Positions 8,105 to 15,995 of a stretch of DNA of 30,669 nt are shown here, piece after piece; position 1 is the first letter of the stretch, and each line of letters opens with the position of its first letter. The position numbers and the translations under genes are program-made. This DNA is from a virus: positions 1 to 30,669 of IMG/VR virus record IMGVR_UViG_3300025128_000208. The stretch is one strand, 5' to 3'. The notes beneath the pieces are model-generated. The model saw only the letters and a list, made by a program, of their open reading frames with translations, had not been told where the DNA came from and did no database searches.

Positions 8105-8302
8105 ATGACTTTTACTATAGACAAAAAAGAATACGATGAAACAAAACTGGATGCCAAGGGAAAGATTGCCCTTAACAACATCACTGTTTTGCTCAACGAA
8201 AAGAACGACCTAATGCACAGGTTGGAAAAAAACAAGATACTTTCTGAACACTATTCGGAAGTGTTGAAGAAGAATCTACCAAACGGAGAGGATAAAAAAT
8301 AA
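8105..8302 (+). CDS. Small charged helical protein between fibres
   Basis: A 65-residue protein with ribosome site AGGAG at 8096-8100. It is charged and predicted helical throughout: MTFTIDKKEYDETKLDAKGK, then ALNNITVLLNEKNDLMHRL, then KILSEHYSEVLKKNL. Heptad-like Leu/Ile spacing suggests a coiled coil. Short coiled-coil proteins of this style lie among fibre genes in many marine phages. A fibre-assembly chaperone or a structural spacer is plausible, but neither is shown. The last codon overlaps the next gene by one base (TAATG), indicating translational coupling to the fibre B gene. Confidence 0.65.
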   Translation: MTFTIDKKEYDETKLDAKGKIALNNITVLLNEKNDLMHRLEKNKILSEHYSEVLKKNLPNGEDKK

Positions 8303-10257
8303 TGGCTAGTGAAATTAAAGTAGATACCATATCGGAAAAAACATCCGCAGGTGGAGTTACCATTGACGGTCTTTTAATCAAGGATGGTGGTATTAGTGGT
8401 GACGTTTCTTTAATTGGAACTACGCCAACATTTACCATCGGTGATGCAGGAGCGGAAGACGCTGCATTAGTTTTTGATGGTAACGCAAAGGATTTTTATA
8501 TTGCCCTAGATGACTCGGCAGACAAACTTGTCATTGGTGAAGGCTCCACAGTTGGAACAAACAGCATTCTGACCATTACGGATGATACAGTTACAATAGG
8601 TGATGCTGCGGCCGTTGACACAGCCATTGTATTCGATGGCAACGCACAGGATTATTATATTGCCCTCGATGATTCAGCCGATGATTTATTAATAGGTAAA
8701 GGCTCGACAGTGGGCACAACGCCTGCAATATCAATTGATAGCGATTTAAAAGTTAACATCCCCGTTACAACTGCCTCTACGAGTGCTTCCACGGGAAGTC
8801 TGATAACAGGCGGAGGAATGGGAGTGGGTGCTGACTTGTATGTCGGTGACGACACTTACCTGATAACAGACTCAGCAGTTCTTGGATTTGGAGCGGACAA
8901 AGATACAACATTAACACACACGGACGGAACTGGTCTTACATTAAACTCAACGAACAAGTTATGCTTTAATGACGCTTCTCAATTTATTCAAGGCTCCAGT
9001 GCAACTGTTTTATCAATAGGTGCGACAGACGAAATAGATTTAACAGCTACAGCAGTAGACTTAAATGGAACACTAAATGTTTCTGGTGTAGCAACATTTC
9101 AAGCAACTCCCGTTTTTCCAGACGGTTCTTTGGCATTAGCTGACTTGGACATTGACGGAGCAACTGATATTGGTGCGGCGATTGTAGACGCCGACCTGTT
9201 CATAGTGGATGATGGTGCAGGAGGAACGAACAGGAAAGTAACGGCATCAAGACTTAAAACGTATGCAGGATTTGATGCAGATGCAGCACAAGTATTTAAT
9301 GAAAGTGGAAATGATGTAGACTTTAGAGTAGAATCATCTGGTTCAGCTAATATGTTTATTGTTGATGCTGGTGGTGATAGAGTAAATATTAATAAGGCAG
9401 CAGGAGCGGGTAATGGAGAACTTAATATAAGTGGTTCTCATACTACAACTCATTCCTCTGGTGAATTAACTAGTGCTGAAGCGGGAAGTGGAACGATTAT
9501 AGAATTATATAATAGTAGTGCAACGGATAATAACTATTCTGGAATTGTTATGCGTGATGCTGGTGGATTCGCAAACGGTGCTATTATGTGTATTAACACA
9601 GACCATGATGCGGCTGGTGGTGGAGATTTGACTTTCTTTACAAGACCTTTAGCTAGTGGTAATGATAATCAACAAGAAAGAATGAGGATTAGAAGTACTG
9701 GTCAAGTATTAATTACTACAGCTTCAACTATTGATGCTAATGCGTGGCTTCAAATTAAATCTGTTGAGGCAGGTTATGAGTGTATTGCTGCACAAGTTCA
9801 TACTGATGGAAATCAGATTGCAAGATGGAATAACTCAAGTGGAACTGAAGTTGGCACAATAACAGCAAATTCAAGTTCAACGGATTACAATACTTCGAGT
9901 GATTACAGGTTAAAGGAAAATGAAACTGCAATCACAGATGGTATTACAAGAATCAAGCAACTTAAACCTTACAGATTTAATTTTAAGACAGATACAAATA
10001 CAACTTTAGATGGTTTTTTTGCACACGAAGTTTCAGGCATAGTTCCTGAAGCAATTGAGGGTGATAAAGATGGAATGCGACCTGAAGAATGGTATTCTTC
10101 TGAAGATGTATTACCAGAGGGTAAAAGCATTGGAGATGTAAAAAAATATTCAGAAACTAAAATTAAACCACAAGGAATTGACCATTCAAAATTAGTTCCA
10201 TTATTAACGGCAGCTATTATTGAGCTTGAAGCAAGAGTTAAAACATTGGAAGGATAA
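8302..10257 (+). CDS. Tail fibre B with C-terminal Peptidase_S74 chaperone domain
   Basis: A 651-residue fibre. It begins with MASEIKVDTISEKTSAGGV, a familiar marine-phage fibre N-terminus. Two FDGNAxDxYIALDDSAD units lie at residues 58 and 111, followed by the shared module at 186-262 and then VATFQATPVFPDGSLALAD, which it shares with fibre C. A NESGNDVDFRVESSGSANMF block near residue 335 recurs in the fibre at 13.1 kb. The C-terminal 120 residues begin at TSSDYRLKENE (S533-D534), the S74 (endosialidase-type) self-cleaving chaperone, with LKPYRFNFK, DGFFAHEVSGIVPEAIEG and a final coiled coil LEARVKTLEG. The chaperone would direct trimer folding and be cut off. Before GFFAHEV this copy has Asp where fibre C has His. 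Confidence 0.8.
   Translation: MASEIKVDTISEKTSAGGVTIDGLLIKDGGISGDVSLIGTTPTFTIGDAGAEDAALVFDGNAKDFYIALDDSADKLVIGEGSTVGTNSILTITDDTVTIGDAAAVDTAIVFDGNAQDYYIALDDSADDLLIGKGSTVGTTPAISIDSDLKVNIPVTTASTSASTGSLITGGGMGVGADLYVGDDTYLITDSAVLGFGADKDTTLTHTDGTGLTLNSTNKLCFNDASQFIQGSSATVLSIGATDEIDLTATAVDLNGTLNVSGVATFQATPVFPDGSLALADLDIDGATDIGAAIVDADLFIVDDGAGGTNRKVTASRLKTYAGFDADAAQVFNESGNDVDFRVESSGSANMFIVDAGGDRVNINKAAGAGNGELNISGSHTTTHSSGELTSAEAGSGTIIELYNSSATDNNYSGIVMRDAGGFANGAIMCINTDHDAAGGGDLTFFTRPLASGNDNQQERMRIRSTGQVLITTASTIDANAWLQIKSVEAGYECIAAQVHTDGNQIARWNNSSGTEVGTITANSSSTDYNTSSDYRLKENETAITDGITRIKQLKPYRFNFKTDTNTTLDGFFAHEVSGIVPEAIEGDKDGMRPEEWYSSEDVLPEGKSIGDVKKYSETKIKPQGIDHSKLVPLLTAAIIELEARVKTLEG
8857..9087 (+). 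repeat. Shared fibre module, copy in fibre B
   Basis: This block is the fibre B counterpart of 6722-6952, with 74 of 77 residues identical but 44 codons synonymously different. The following stretch (9088 to about 9260) is also shared with fibre C, where residues such as PVFPDGSLALADLDIDG are identical. Confidence 0.85.
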
Positions 10258-10260
10258 GAT

Positions 10261-11976
10261 ATGGCAGAAATTCGTATAAACGCAACCGGAGGAGTCAAGC
10301 TCTATGACGCTGACGACTCGCATTACGCACAGATAGTAGCGGGAACGATTACATCGAATGTTGATGCTATTACATTAGGGCACGACACAGTTACTATTGC
10401 TGACAATCTGTCCTTGGGGTCAGATAGTGCAGTTCTTAAATTTGGTGCTGATGGCGATACTACTTTAACCCATACTGATGGAACGGGGTTAACCTTAAAT
10501 TCAACGAATAAAATTTGTTTTAATGATGCTTCTCAATTTATTCAAGGTTCCAGTAATGCAGTATTATCACTAGGGGCAACTGACGAGATTGACCTAACGG
10601 CTACGGCAGTGGACTTAAACGGAACACTAAATGTTAGTGGCGTGGCAACTTTTCAATCGACTCCAGTTTTTCCGGATGGTTCTTTGGCACTAGCTGACTT
10701 GGACATTGACGGTGGTACTGATATAGGAGCGGCATTAGTTGATGCTGATGAAATCATAGTAGATGATGGTGGCGGCGGGACTAACAGACGATGTGATATG
10801 TCAAGAGTTAAAACATATATTGGTGCTGCATCAGCGATGAATGATTTATCCGATGTCTCAATGGACATTACAAATTTTACTGATTCAATAGTTATTCAAA
10901 CGGATTCAGATGGTTCTGCTCCGACAACAGGAACTTTATCTTCTGCAACAGGCAATATAGGTATTGGTAAAGGTGTTTTTACAGCATTAACTTCTGCAAC
11001 TCATAATGTAGTTATTGGATATGAAGCAGGAGATGCAATAACTTCTGGAGAAGAAAATGTTTTCATTGGTAAAGGTGCGGGTAGTGCTATAACTACAGCT
11101 GGTGGAAATATTGCTATTGGCAAAGGTGCATATCAATATTGTGATGATGAAGAAAGTAATACTGCTGTTGGTCTTAATGCTTTAGGTGGTGGTTCGCTTA
11201 ATGGTGGTGAATATAATATTGCCATAGGAAACTTTTCACTGGATGCTCTTACATCTGGAGACCAAAATACTGCTGTTGGATATAATACAGGTACTGCTGT
11301 TACCACAGGTGGAGAAAATACTTTTGTGGGTTATAGTGCCGGTCTTGCTGTAGTAGGTGGTACTACAAATACTTTAGTAGGCAGAAATGCGGGTAGTGCT
11401 ATTACCTCAGGTACAGAAAATACCTGTGTTGGAGATAGGGCAGGTGATACAATACAAACTGGTGCAACCAATCAATTATTTGGAACAAATGTTGATGTTG
11501 ACGCTGAAGATGCTGCAAATCAAATTGTCATTGGGCATAATTTTGCAAGTCCGGGAGATAATTATTTTGCATTTGGAAAAGCAAGTAATGTTGTATCTAA
11601 CTTATTTTCAACCAATGCAAGCTGGGCAAGAAGCTCAGATGAAAGAAAAAAAAGAAACATAAACGACCAAAAATTGGGACTGGACTTTATAAATGACCTG
11701 AGAACAGTTACATTCCAATGGAAGCCGTCAAACGAATTTCCGAAGGAATGGAATGACTACAGTGAAGAAAATACTATGGATACAGATGTTGTTATGCACG
11801 GTTTCATAGCACAGGAAGTCAAGGAAGCGATGGACAAACATGGTGAAAAAGATTTCGGTGGATGGTCAGAAAATAAGGATGGTATGCAGAATACTTCAAG
11901 AGAAATGTTTGTCATTCCACTAATTAAAGCCGTACAAGAATTAACAGCAAGAGTAAAAGAATTGGAGGATAAATAA
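10261..11976 (+). CDS. Tail fibre C: IG-repeat stalk and Peptidase_S74 chaperone
   Basis: A 571-residue fibre. Residues 1-54 are an N-terminal section with MAEIRINATGGVKLYD. From D55 it contains the shared fibre module (DSAVLKFGADGDTTLTH) and then the block also present in fibre B (PVFPDGSLALADLDIDGG). Residues 231-411 hold about eleven units of the type NT-x-VG-y-x-AG, which resemble the collagen-free head repeats of trimeric autotransporter adhesins such as YadA. The C-terminal part starts at SSDERKKRNIND (S459-D460) and carries MHGFIAQEVKEAMDKHG (His513) and a coiled-coil end LTARVKELEDK, typical of the S74 self-cleaving intramolecular chaperone. The ORF ends in a TAATG overlap with the next gene. 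Confidence 0.8.
   Translation: MAEIRINATGGVKLYDADDSHYAQIVAGTITSNVDAITLGHDTVTIADNLSLGSDSAVLKFGADGDTTLTHTDGTGLTLNSTNKICFNDASQFIQGSSNAVLSLGATDEIDLTATAVDLNGTLNVSGVATFQSTPVFPDGSLALADLDIDGGTDIGAALVDADEIIVDDGGGGTNRRCDMSRVKTYIGAASAMNDLSDVSMDITNFTDSIVIQTDSDGSAPTTGTLSSATGNIGIGKGVFTALTSATHNVVIGYEAGDAITSGEENVFIGKGAGSAITTAGGNIAIGKGAYQYCDDEESNTAVGLNALGGGSLNGGEYNIAIGNFSLDALTSGDQNTAVGYNTGTAVTTGGENTFVGYSAGLAVVGGTTNTLVGRNAGSAITSGTENTCVGDRAGDTIQTGATNQLFGTNVDVDAEDAANQIVIGHNFASPGDNYFAFGKASNVVSNLFSTNASWARSSDERKKRNINDQKLGLDFINDLRTVTFQWKPSNEFPKEWNDYSEENTMDTDVVMHGFIAQEVKEAMDKHGEKDFGGWSENKDGMQNTSREMFVIPLIKAVQELTARVKELEDK
10951..11493 (+). repeat. YadA-head-like IG/VG repeats in fibre C
   Basis: About eleven units of roughly 15-20 residues, each starting with N-[TIV]-x-[IV]-G followed by a glycine-rich turn and a short Ala/Ile-Thr stretch (for example NTFVGYSAGLAVVGG). 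The pattern matches the left-handed beta-roll repeats of trimeric adhesin heads, so this part probably forms a thick trimeric segment of the fibre. Confidence 0.7.
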
Positions 11977-12305
11977 TGGCTTATTCAGATGATGCAACAA
12001 AAACATGGGTAAGTGCAATACCTACGAAAAATGCAGATGGAAATGTAATAGAGTGGCGTTGTGAGTACAAGTATACTCTAGCTGTTGAAGGTAAAGCAGA
12101 TTATGTGCATACTTTTGATAAAAATGTTAAAATTGAAGCACCCTCAAAAGCACCTTCTTCTTATACAAAAGCAGAATTATTAACCCTTATGGATAAAGAC
12201 CACTGGGATAATATGTTTACGAAAAAATATACAGTACATATAGCTACGCCTGTTGTTGAAACAACGGATGCAAGTTTTGATGTTAGTGCATTGAGTGCAT
12301 CGTAA
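11976..12305 (+). CDS. Small structural protein after fibre C
   Basis: A 109-residue soluble protein overlapping the previous fibre gene by one base (TAATG). The sequence starts MAYSDDATKTWVSAIPTKN and runs through WRCEYKYTLAVEGKADYV and HTFDKNVKIEAPSK to a helical stretch KAELLTLMDKDHWDNMF and a final beta part HIATPVVETTDASFDVS. It has no signal peptide or membrane segment. The mixed strand/helix layout and the position directly after a fibre suggest a fibre-attachment or tail-surface component. I do not recognise a named family. Confidence 0.6.
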   Translation: MAYSDDATKTWVSAIPTKNADGNVIEWRCEYKYTLAVEGKADYVHTFDKNVKIEAPSKAPSSYTKAELLTLMDKDHWDNMFTKKYTVHIATPVVETTDASFDVSALSAS

Positions 12306-12314
12306 GGAGAATAA

Positions 12315-12632
12315 ATGCTACTAGGACACACAACATTTTCCGAACAGGCCTTTCAAGATGCAAGGTTGGATGCGGTACATAATATAGAGTTCGCGGAAAC
12401 AGGATTTGGTTTAACATTTAGTACTGGATCGGAAACGGTCACTGGAACGGCGGTTGTATCACCGGACGGATCATCAGCATCATTTACCATTGGTGATGAA
12501 ACAGCATTCGGAGAAGCATTCCAAAATCTAATTACATTTAGTACAGGAGATTTAGCCCTTACTATTTGGAACGAAACAGATGACAGTGAAACATCAACAT
12601 GGACATTAGTGGATCCAGGATCCACGGATTAG
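12315..12632 (+). CDS. Small beta-rich virion protein (xTxFSEQAF family)
   Basis: A 105-residue protein with ribosome site GGAGA at 12306-12310. It begins MLLGHTTFSEQAFQDARLDA and continues with strands FGLTFSTGSETVTGTAVV, then SFTIGDETAFGEAF and TGDLALTIWNETDD. The N-terminal pattern 'G.T.FSE..F' followed by TGTAVV is common in short structural proteins of marine phages. It lacks export or membrane signals. Most likely it is a minor tail or fibre-base protein. Function has not been shown to my knowledge. Confidence 0.65.
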   Translation: MLLGHTTFSEQAFQDARLDAVHNIEFAETGFGLTFSTGSETVTGTAVVSPDGSSASFTIGDETAFGEAFQNLITFSTGDLALTIWNETDDSETSTWTLVDPGSTD

Positions 12633-12641
12633 GAGACATAA

Positions 12642-13109
12642 ATGGCGGATGATGCCAGTATAACATTGAGCGCGACAATCTTGCCGGACGAGATTTCAAA
12701 GACCATCAGTGGTTCCATGACGGTGAGTCCTGATGATGCGAATGACAAATGGTACTATAAACTAACAGCAGTAACGACTACGAGCGCTGATTTGATTGCT
12801 GGTCGCTTTATCGATTATACTGCCGTTGATCAGGATACGGACATGACAGCGGTAAGTACAAGTGATAAAGTAAAATTTTTATTTATTAAGAACACAAGCA
12901 CAGCGGACGGCATTGCTATTTGCCTTGATGGTGGAGTAGCAGCGTATAACCTGGCGGACGGTATTTTTATTGGACCATCACAATCATGGTTTGGAAGACT
13001 TCCAAACGTGACGGTTGCAAATATTCACGCAATATCCTCGGATGTGGGCGATGCGGGTGATGCAACAGCAAATGCGATTGTTGCCGCTTTAATAGATGAT
13101 GTGGCATAA
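12642..13109 (+). CDS. Beta-rich virion protein, 155 residues
   Basis: A 155-residue protein with ribosome site AGGAGA at 12631-12636. It starts MADDASITLSATILPDEISK and contains DKWYYKLTAVTTTSADLIAG, KVKFLFIKNTSTADGIAICL and DGIFIGPSQSWFGRLPNVTV, a layout of alternating strands and short loops. The order of an LFIKNTSxxDG strand followed by a glycine turn and a C-terminal ATANAIVAALIDDVA is seen in several small marine phage structural proteins. It is flanked by a small virion gene and a fibre gene. A tail-surface or fibre-base role is inferred. Confidence 0.65.
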   Translation: MADDASITLSATILPDEISKTISGSMTVSPDDANDKWYYKLTAVTTTSADLIAGRFIDYTAVDQDTDMTAVSTSDKVKFLFIKNTSTADGIAICLDGGVAAYNLADGIFIGPSQSWFGRLPNVTVANIHAISSDVGDAGDATANAIVAALIDDVA

Positions 13110-13119
13110 GGAGGAATAA

Positions 13120-14124
13120 ATGGCTTCGACATATTCAAGTATTCTTAACCTCGAGATCCAGACAACTGGAGAGAACTCGGGAACATGGGGTACGATAACA
13201 AACAACAACCTGCAAAAGCTGGAAGCGGCGATCAAGGGATATGTCTCGGTAGCAATAGCGAGCACAACAGATTCCTTGACAGCAACAGACGGAACAACAG
13301 CAGATGAAACAAGCAACGCGATTGTAAAACTGACAGGCACGCTGACAGGCAATACAACCATGCAGTGCGAGGCAGTGGAGAACTGGTACATTGTCGACAA
13401 CGCTGCGACCATGGGAACATACACGCTGGGATTCAAGCCGGCAAGCGGAACGGCGGCTTCTCTTGTGGCAGGATCAAAGCACTTGCTGTACACGGACGGA
13501 TCGACTATGTTCGATGTCCTGGACGACGCAGGAAACATCACGGCCAACGGAACATTGGATGTGGCAGGTAATGTCAATTTTAATGGCGGTACATTTGTCT
13601 TTAATGAAGCATCAGCAGACCTAGACTTTAGAATTGAATCAAATGGCGCTGCTAATATGTTTTTTGTTGATGGAGGTAATGACAGGATTGGAATCAATCA
13701 AGCATCTCCTTCCGTAACATTGGATATTGTTGGCGCTGTCAAGGCGACAGGCGCTGTTGACTTTGATGGTGGTGACTTTACATGGAATGATTCATCAGCG
13801 AATGATCTTGATTTTAGATGCGAAACAGCCGCGTTGGACGATGCGTTCTTTATTGATGGATCGGCGAACAAAGTTGGTTTTGGTTGTCAGGATCCTGCCG
13901 ATGCAATGGTTGAGATTAATCAATCAAGTTCGACAGGTGCTATTGCCTGTTTATCACTTGATCAAGATGATACAGACCAGGAGTTTATTAAGTTTGATGG
14001 CACAAGTGCCTCGGATCAAGGATCAAGCATTACAACAGATACAAGCGTGGGTTCATTGACAGGACATATTCGTGTCAACATTAATGGCACTGATTACTGG
14101 ATACCATTCTACGCGACTAATTAG
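13120..14124 (+). CDS. Tail fibre D (SGTWG N-terminus)
   Basis: A 334-residue fibre with ribosome site AGGAG near 13110. The N-terminal ~150 residues are the conserved marine-phage fibre domain: MASTYSSILNLEIQTTGENS, then GTWGTITNNNLQKLEAAIKG. A central pair of repeats follows, NEASADLDFRIESNGAANMF and NDSSANDLDFRCETAALDDA, similar to a block in fibre B. The end, HIRVNINGTDYWIPFYATN, is a typical C-terminal strand of this family. The first ~450 bases are much richer in G and C than the rest, with a boundary near 13570 that suggests domain exchange. It probably forms a trimeric fibre or spike; no chaperone domain is visible. Confidence 0.75.
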   Translation: MASTYSSILNLEIQTTGENSGTWGTITNNNLQKLEAAIKGYVSVAIASTTDSLTATDGTTADETSNAIVKLTGTLTGNTTMQCEAVENWYIVDNAATMGTYTLGFKPASGTAASLVAGSKHLLYTDGSTMFDVLDDAGNITANGTLDVAGNVNFNGGTFVFNEASADLDFRIESNGAANMFFVDGGNDRIGINQASPSVTLDIVGAVKATGAVDFDGGDFTWNDSSANDLDFRCETAALDDAFFIDGSANKVGFGCQDPADAMVEINQSSSTGAIACLSLDQDDTDQEFIKFDGTSASDQGSSITTDTSVGSLTGHIRVNINGTDYWIPFYATN

Positions 14125-14132
14125 GAGCTTAT

Positions 14133-15995
14133 ATGCCGTTAACAAAACTGCAAATAGCGCCAGGTATTGACAAGCAAAATACGGAATACGGCGCCGAGGG
14201 AAAATGGGTGGACAGTGACAATGTCCGTTTTCGCTATGGATTGCCGGAAAAGATCGGTGGCTGGGCAAAAGTTTCAAGCGACGCTCTTCTAGGAGCAACG
14301 CGAGCCGTTTTGACATGGTCTGATCTCAGTGGCATTAACTATGCCATGTACGGAACCAACAAGAAGCTCTATGCTTATTCAGAGGGAAGCTACGGAGACA
14401 TCACGCCGTCACGCGGAACGGGATCCATTACACAATTTGAAACAACGAATGCCTCAACAGCCGTTACCGTAACGGACGCTTCACACGGTGCTTTGGTTGG
14501 TGATCATGTCACCATCTCAAGTGTCAGTGCGGATGTTGGTGGAATTACACAAGCAAATCTGCAAAATGAATTTGAAATACAAACGGTTCCCAGTTCAAGT
14601 ACTTATACAATAGTGTCTCCAGCCGCGGCGTCATCATCAACGACGGGTGCGACAGCGACAGCGACCTATAATATAAATTCAGGATCAGCAACATCCATCT
14701 ATGGATATGGATGGGGTGCTGGCGTATGGAATGTATCTACGTGGAATTCATCTCGTGAGGGACTGACGGGCGCGGAGGGCGTGCTATTGCAATCATCCAA
14801 GTGGTCACTTGATAACTGGGGCGAAGATGTTTTGGTACAAAAATTTGACGGAGGACTTTATTACTGGGATACATCTGCTGGACTTTCCAGCAATGCGGCG
14901 GCAACAACGAGCGTATCGGCGGGACCGACAAAATCACGGTTCATGCTGGTATCAGGAGATGATCGTCATGTGATTTGCCTTGGAACGGAAACAACCATAG
15001 CGGATACGTCAACACAGGACAATATGTTTGTCAGGTGGTCCCATCAGGAAACAACAAATACATGGACACCGACGGCAACTAATACAGCAGGAACACACCG
15101 ACTGACAGCCGGCAACCAAATCAACATGGCGGTAAGAAGCAGAGGCGCCATCTTAATTTGGACGGATACAGCTTTGTATCAAATGCAGTTTATTGGTGCT
15201 CCCTTTACCTTTGGATTTAAGTTATTAGGTTCCAACTGCGGAGCGGTTGGCATTAACTCTGCCATAGACATTAGTGGCACGTCGTTCTGGATGGGAATTG
15301 ATTCCTTCTTCATGTTCGATGGTGCGGTGAAAAAACTACCATGCACGGTGCAGGATTATGTCTTTGATGATATTAATCCGAACGCATTAGGCGATGTCTT
15401 TTGCGCGGCGAACACGGACTTCAATGAAGTGATGTGGTTTTATCCAACGGAGGATTCATTGCAGATTGACCGGCACGTAACATACAATTACGCGGAAAAT
15501 CTATGGTACACGGGATCACTCGCGCGAAGTGCCTGGGCCGACAGGGATGTTTATTCCAATCCATATGCAACTGAATTTGACTCCGATGACACGACAGCAA
15601 CCATCTCAACAATTTATGGCAACAAGGCTGGACGAACATTTGTCTATGCACAGGAGAAGGGCGTCAATTCGTCCGGATCCGCGATGACAGCCTACATTGA
15701 ATCAGGTGACATTGACATTGGTGATGGTGACCAGTTTATGTCCGTTTCCCGTTTTATTCCGGACTTTAAGAATCAAACAGGAAATGTGGATGTGACCGTG
15801 AAGACAAGACCATACCCGGCAGGAACACAGACGAGTCATGGCTCATATGCCGTTTCTACAAGCACCACGAAACAAGATACACGGATTCGGGGCCGACAGG
15901 TTGCCATTCGTGTTGCAAGTGACGCGGTCGATGAGGACTGGCGCTACGGAACACTGCGTCTGGATATGAAACCGGACGGATTGAGAGGCGGATAA
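14133..15995 (+). CDS. Tail nozzle/stabilisation-like protein
   Basis: A 620-residue protein with ribosome site AGGAG at 14124-14128. Near the start it has LQIAPGIDKQNTEYGAEGKW, then VRFRYGLPEKIGGW at residues 31-44, a signature I recall for the large tail protein of many uncultured marine podoviruses. The body is a series of beta strands with tryptophan-rich blades (STWNSSREGLTG, SKWSLDNWGEDVLVQKF, MFVRWSHQETTNTWTP), consistent with a beta-propeller-like domain as in podovirus nozzle proteins (T7 gp12, P22 gp10 type). The C-terminal part has TYNYAENLWYTGSLARSAW and GRQVAIRVASDAVDEDWRYG. It would bind the adaptor ring and close the tail. The structural call is inferred. Confidence 0.6.
   Translation: MPLTKLQIAPGIDKQNTEYGAEGKWVDSDNVRFRYGLPEKIGGWAKVSSDALLGATRAVLTWSDLSGINYAMYGTNKKLYAYSEGSYGDITPSRGTGSITQFETTNASTAVTVTDASHGALVGDHVTISSVSADVGGITQANLQNEFEIQTVPSSSTYTIVSPAAASSSTTGATATATYNINSGSATSIYGYGWGAGVWNVSTWNSSREGLTGAEGVLLQSSKWSLDNWGEDVLVQKFDGGLYYWDTSAGLSSNAAATTSVSAGPTKSRFMLVSGDDRHVICLGTETTIADTSTQDNMFVRWSHQETTNTWTPTATNTAGTHRLTAGNQINMAVRSRGAILIWTDTALYQMQFIGAPFTFGFKLLGSNCGAVGINSAIDISGTSFWMGIDSFFMFDGAVKKLPCTVQDYVFDDINPNALGDVFCAANTDFNEVMWFYPTEDSLQIDRHVTYNYAENLWYTGSLARSAWADRDVYSNPYATEFDSDDTTATISTIYGNKAGRTFVYAQEKGVNSSGSAMTAYIESGDIDIGDGDQFMSVSRFIPDFKNQTGNVDVTVKTRPYPAGTQTSHGSYAVSTSTTKQDTRIRGRQVAIRVASDAVDEDWRYGTLRLDMKPDGLRGG

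Noticed and set aside
13089-13697. 202-residue minus-strand open frame over the SGTWG fibre
   Set aside because: Opposite to a gene with a clear ribosome site and recognisable conserved motifs; no domain or ribosome site of its own.
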